A stretch of 26,114 bases of DNA from the NCBI GenBank assembly GCA_963991775.1, contig CAXDRM010000012.1:1-26114 (forward strand), given 5' to 3'. Below, one piece after another: positions 23,410 through 26,114 of the stretch. Numbering within the stretch: position 1 is the first letter of the stretch; every line of letters begins with the position of its first letter. The DNA is from CAXDRM01 sp963991775. GTDB lineage: Bacteria > Pseudomonadota > Alphaproteobacteria > Rickettsiales > JABIRX01. The translations under genes were made by a program, and so were the position numbers. Below the pieces are notes generated by a model that saw only the letters and a program-made list of their open reading frames with translations, ran no database searches and was not told where the DNA came from.

Positions 23410-26114
23410 ATGACCGAAAAAATTCAAAAAAATCTAGTACCTGTAGCAATTGAAGATGAGATGAAAAAATCTTATCTAGATTACGCCATGAGCGTGATTG
23501 TAAGTAGGGCAATACCTGATGTTTGTGATGGTTTAAAACCAGTGCATCGTCGTATATTGTATGCTATGAATGAGACAGGATGTCATTTTAATAAGCCTTA
23601 TAAAAAATCGGCAAGAATTGTCGGAGATGTAATGGGTAAATATCATCCACATGGTGACGGGGCAATTTATGATGCTTTGGTTAGAATGGCGCAAGATTTT
23701 TCAATGCGTTTACCATTAATTGATGGTCAGGGTAATTTTGGCTCGATGGATGGTGATGCTCCTGCTGCGATGCGTTATACTGAATCTCGTTTAGCAAAAG
23801 TTAGTAGCAAATTATTAGATGATATAGATAAAGACACTGTTGATTTTCACGAAAATTATGATGGTTCAGAGCAAGAGCCAGATTTATTACCAGCTAAATT
23901 TCCAAATTTATTAGTAAATGGTGCTGGTGGTATAGCAGTTGGTATGGCTACAAATATTCCGCCACATAATTTGGGCGAAGTTATAGATGCAGTTTGTGCT
24001 TATATTGATAATCATGATATCACGGTTGAAGAGCTTTTTGCTTTAGTACCAGCTCCTGATTTTCCTACAGGTGGTATTATTTTAGGTAGATCAGGTAGTA
24101 GATCTGCAGCTCTTACCGGACGTGGTTCAGTTATTGTGCGTGCTAAAACTCATTTTGAAGATATTAACTCTGGTAAGACAGCAATTATTGTTACAGAAAT
24201 GCCTTATCAGGTTAATAAGGCAAAATTAATCGAAAAAATTGCTGAATTAGTTCGTGATAAAAAATTAGAAGGCATTACTGACTTACGTGATGAATCCAAC
24301 AAAAAAGGTGTTAGAGTAGTTATTGAGCTTAGAAAAGATATTATTCCTGAAGTAATTTTAAATCAGCTTTTTACCTATACTCAATTGCAGATTTCTTTTG
24401 GCGTGAATATGCTGGCGCTTAATAATGGTCGCCCTGAGCAAATGAATTTACGTGATGTGGTTTCAGCTTTTGTTGAATTTAGAGAAAATGTCATCACAAG
24501 AAGAACCATCTATTTACTTAATAAAGCTAGAGATCGTGCGCATCTTTTAATTGGTTTAACTTTGGCGGTTGATTCAATAGATGAAGTTGTAGCAACTATT
24601 AGAGCATCAAAAGATACTACAGAAGCTAAGCAAAAGCTACTTGCTAAAAAATGGCATGCTGTAGCTGCAGCTAACTTAATTGAATTAGTTGGTGATGCTA
24701 AAAATGAAGTTATTGATGGTAAATGTTATCTTACTGAAGAGCAAGTTCAGGCTATTTTAGATATGCGTTTGGCGCGTTTAACTGGTTTAGAGCGTGAGAA
24801 ACTTGCTAATGAGTTAGTTGAAATTAAAAAAGAAATTGAATTCTTTTTAGAGTTGCTTGGTTCACGTGAGAAAATTCTTAATTTAATGAAAACTGAGCTT
24901 ACTGAAATTAGAGAAGAATTTGCTACACCAAGATTAAGTCAAATTGATGAGAATGAATTTGAGCATGATATTGAGGATCTTATCCCAGTTGAAGATGTAG
25001 TTTTAACTGTAACGGTAGAAGGTTATATTAAACGTGTGCCGCTTTCAACTTATAAAGCGCAGAAGCGTGGTGGTAAAGGTCGTGCTGGTCTTAAAAAAGA
25101 AGAAGATGATATTTTAGCTGAAATGTTTGTGGCTTCAACACATAGTCCAGTATTATTCTTTTCTAATTTTGGAAAAGTCTATCGTATGAAAGCTTATAAA
25201 ATTCCTTTAGCTTCACCAACTTCAAAAGGTAGAGCTTTGGTGAATATTTTCCCATTAGAGAAGAACGAAAAAATTACTAATATTATGCCATTGCCGCGTG
25301 ATCAAGCAGAATGGGATAATATGAATCTAATTTTTGCAACAGCAAATGGTAATGTGCGTCGTAGTGATATGGATGATTTTAAACGCATCAATGCAAATGG
25401 TAAGATCGCTATTAGACTTGATGAAGATGATAGTTTAATCGGAGTGAATTTCTGTAGTGATGCGGATCATGTATTGCTTGCTTCATTACAAGGTAAGTCA
25501 ATTCGTTTCCCACTTGAAAAATTACGTGTCATTAAAAGTAGAACATCTTCTGGTGTAAGAGGTATGAAGCTTGCTAAAGGTGATAAGGTTATTTCACAAA
25601 CAATCATAAATGGTACCGAATTTGATAGTGAGCTTAAATTACAATATTTGGCATTAGATAAAGAGTTGCGCACACAGATTAAAGAATCTGCTGATCTTAG
25701 TTTAATACCAGAGCAAATTAATGATGCTGCTGTGGATAAAGAAAAATTACATGCTTTAGCTGAATCTGAAGAATATATTTTAAGTATTACTGAAAATGGC
25801 TTTGGTAAAAGAACTTCATCTATTGATTATCGTATTACTAACCGTGGTGGTAGTGGAATTATTAATATTTTAACTTCTGAGCGTAATGGCGATGTGGTAG
25901 CTTCTTTCCCTGCAAATGATGAAGATGAAATTATCATTATGACGGATAAAGGTAAGCTTATCAGATGTGGAGTTAAAGATATACGTGTTGCAGGTAGAAA
26001 TACTCAAGGAGTTACTTTGCTGAAAACCGAGAAAGGTGAGAAAGTTGTTTCGGTTGCTCTTGTTCCTGATTCAGGTGAGGATGAAGGTGTTGAGGAGGGT
26101 AGCGAAGAGCAAGA
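23410..26114 (+). CDS. gyrA: DNA gyrase subunit A (3' end outside window)
   Basis: Catalytic DNA breakage-reunion subunit of gyrase. 901 codons are open to the window edge without a stop, so only the last few residues are likely missing (family about 870-910). The N-terminus has Y-L-D-Y-A-M-S-V-I-V-S-R-A-I-P-D and G-L-K-P-V-H-R-R. The active-site tyrosine is Y123 in A-A-M-R-Y-T-E. The GyrA box Q-K-R-G-G-K-G (551-557) marks gyrase rather than topoisomerase IV ParC. Six-bladed C-terminal domain repeats follow, then an acidic tail (G-E-D-E-G-V-E-E-G-S-E-E). The quinolone-determining region reads H-G-D-G-A-I-Y-D (81-88), with Gly84 at the E. coli Ser83 position. Start ATG preceded by AAGAGG. Confidence 0.96.
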   Translation, partial: MTEKIQKNLVPVAIEDEMKKSYLDYAMSVIVSRAIPDVCDGLKPVHRRILYAMNETGCHFNKPYKKSARIVGDVMGKYHPHGDGAIYDALVRMAQDFSMRLPLIDGQGNFGSMDGDAPAAMRYTESRLAKVSSKLLDDIDKDTVDFHENYDGSEQEPDLLPAKFPNLLVNGAGGIAVGMATNIPPHNLGEVIDAVCAYIDNHDITVEELFALVPAPDFPTGGIILGRSGSRSAALTGRGSVIVRAKTHFEDINSGKTAIIVTEMPYQVNKAKLIEKIAELVRDKKLEGITDLRDESNKKGVRVVIELRKDIIPEVILNQLFTYTQLQISFGVNMLALNNGRPEQMNLRDVVSAFVEFRENVITRRTIYLLNKARDRAHLLIGLTLAVDSIDEVVATIRASKDTTEAKQKLLAKKWHAVAAANLIELVGDAKNEVIDGKCYLTEEQVQAILDMRLARLTGLEREKLANELVEIKKEIEFFLELLGSREKILNLMKTELTEIREEFATPRLSQIDENEFEHDIEDLIPVEDVVLTVTVEGYIKRVPLSTYKAQKRGGKGRAGLKKEEDDILAEMFVASTHSPVLFFSNFGKVYRMKAYKIPLASPTSKGRALVNIFPLEKNEKITNIMPLPRDQAEWDNMNLIFATANGNVRRSDMDDFKRINANGKIAIRLDEDDSLIGVNFCSDADHVLLASLQGKSIRFPLEKLRVIKSRTSSGVRGMKLAKGDKVISQTIINGTEFDSELKLQYLALDKELRTQIKESADLSLIPEQINDAAVDKEKLHALAESEEYILSITENGFGKRTSSIDYRITNRGGSGIINILTSERNGDVVASFPANDEDEIIIMTDKGKLIRCGVKDIRVAGRNTQGVTLLKTEKGEKVVSVALVPDSGEDEGVEEGSEEQ

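Noticed and set aside
25467..25673. 68-codon minus-strand frame inside gyrA
   Set aside because: Antisense to the GyrA C-terminal domain; no start signal or motif.
1..26114. CRISPR array, insertion sequence, rRNA, prophage or biosynthetic gene cluster
   Set aside because: No regularly spaced direct repeats, transposase or integrase motifs, rRNA segments or phage structural genes were seen on either strand.

Overview
The window is AT-rich, densely coded and carries several alphaproteobacterial markers: an ALAS-type hemA (the C4 heme route), a TrcR/DUF1013 regulator, a class I lysyl-tRNA synthetase, a COX15-type heme A synthase and an rpiB-glyA-nrdR-ribD gene order. Low GC, tight packing and 4-bp gene overlaps fit a reduced, probably host-associated lineage such as Rickettsiales or a relative. 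That placement is inferred from gene content, not from a database search. All genes are ordinary chromosomal ones except a toxin-like fragment at the left edge.

Layout. 1-480: C-terminal remnant of a zeta-toxin-like ATPase, then tRNA-Cys on the minus strand. 610-2154: a large PLP-dependent aminotransferase with its own promoter, overlapping tail to tail with tsaD. 2119-4753 (minus): an operon of a divergent heme-copper-oxidase subunit I-like membrane protein, glutaredoxin and tsaD. 4762-7009 (plus): heme A synthase and 5-aminolevulinate synthase, overlapping, behind a near-consensus promoter. 7142-7666 (minus): TrcR. 7747-8975 (plus): an orphan ModA-like periplasmic protein and a small membrane protein, followed by a large imperfect palindrome. 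9175-11014: an ammonium transporter (minus) and nucleoside diphosphate kinase (plus), closed by a strong bidirectional terminator.

11082-19896 is the most interesting part. Leftward runs prepilin peptidase, an MshL/PilQ-like lipoprotein secretin, an ABC-2-type permease, a membrane-anchored helical-repeat-like protein and class I LysRS, with gaps of 10 bp or less or 4-bp overlaps. Rightward, from the same 72-bp intergenic region, run three overlapping genes for large type IV pilin-like proteins. These share a core (PCPA, D-x-WG, hG-x-N-x-x-GAY and DD-[IL]-V motifs). The third carries an inserted LamG/concanavalin-like domain of about 230 residues. The locus looks like part of a type IV pilus or pseudopilus system with an adhesin-like minor pilin. 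The motor ATPases and platform protein are not in the window.

19896-26114: rpiB (stop-start coupled to the last pilin gene), glyA, nrdR, ribD, and gyrA, which runs off the right edge. Several start codons were moved inward from the longest open frame: heme-copper-oxidase-like protein 4753, prepilin peptidase 16617, first pilin 16690, third pilin 18406 and glyA 20418.
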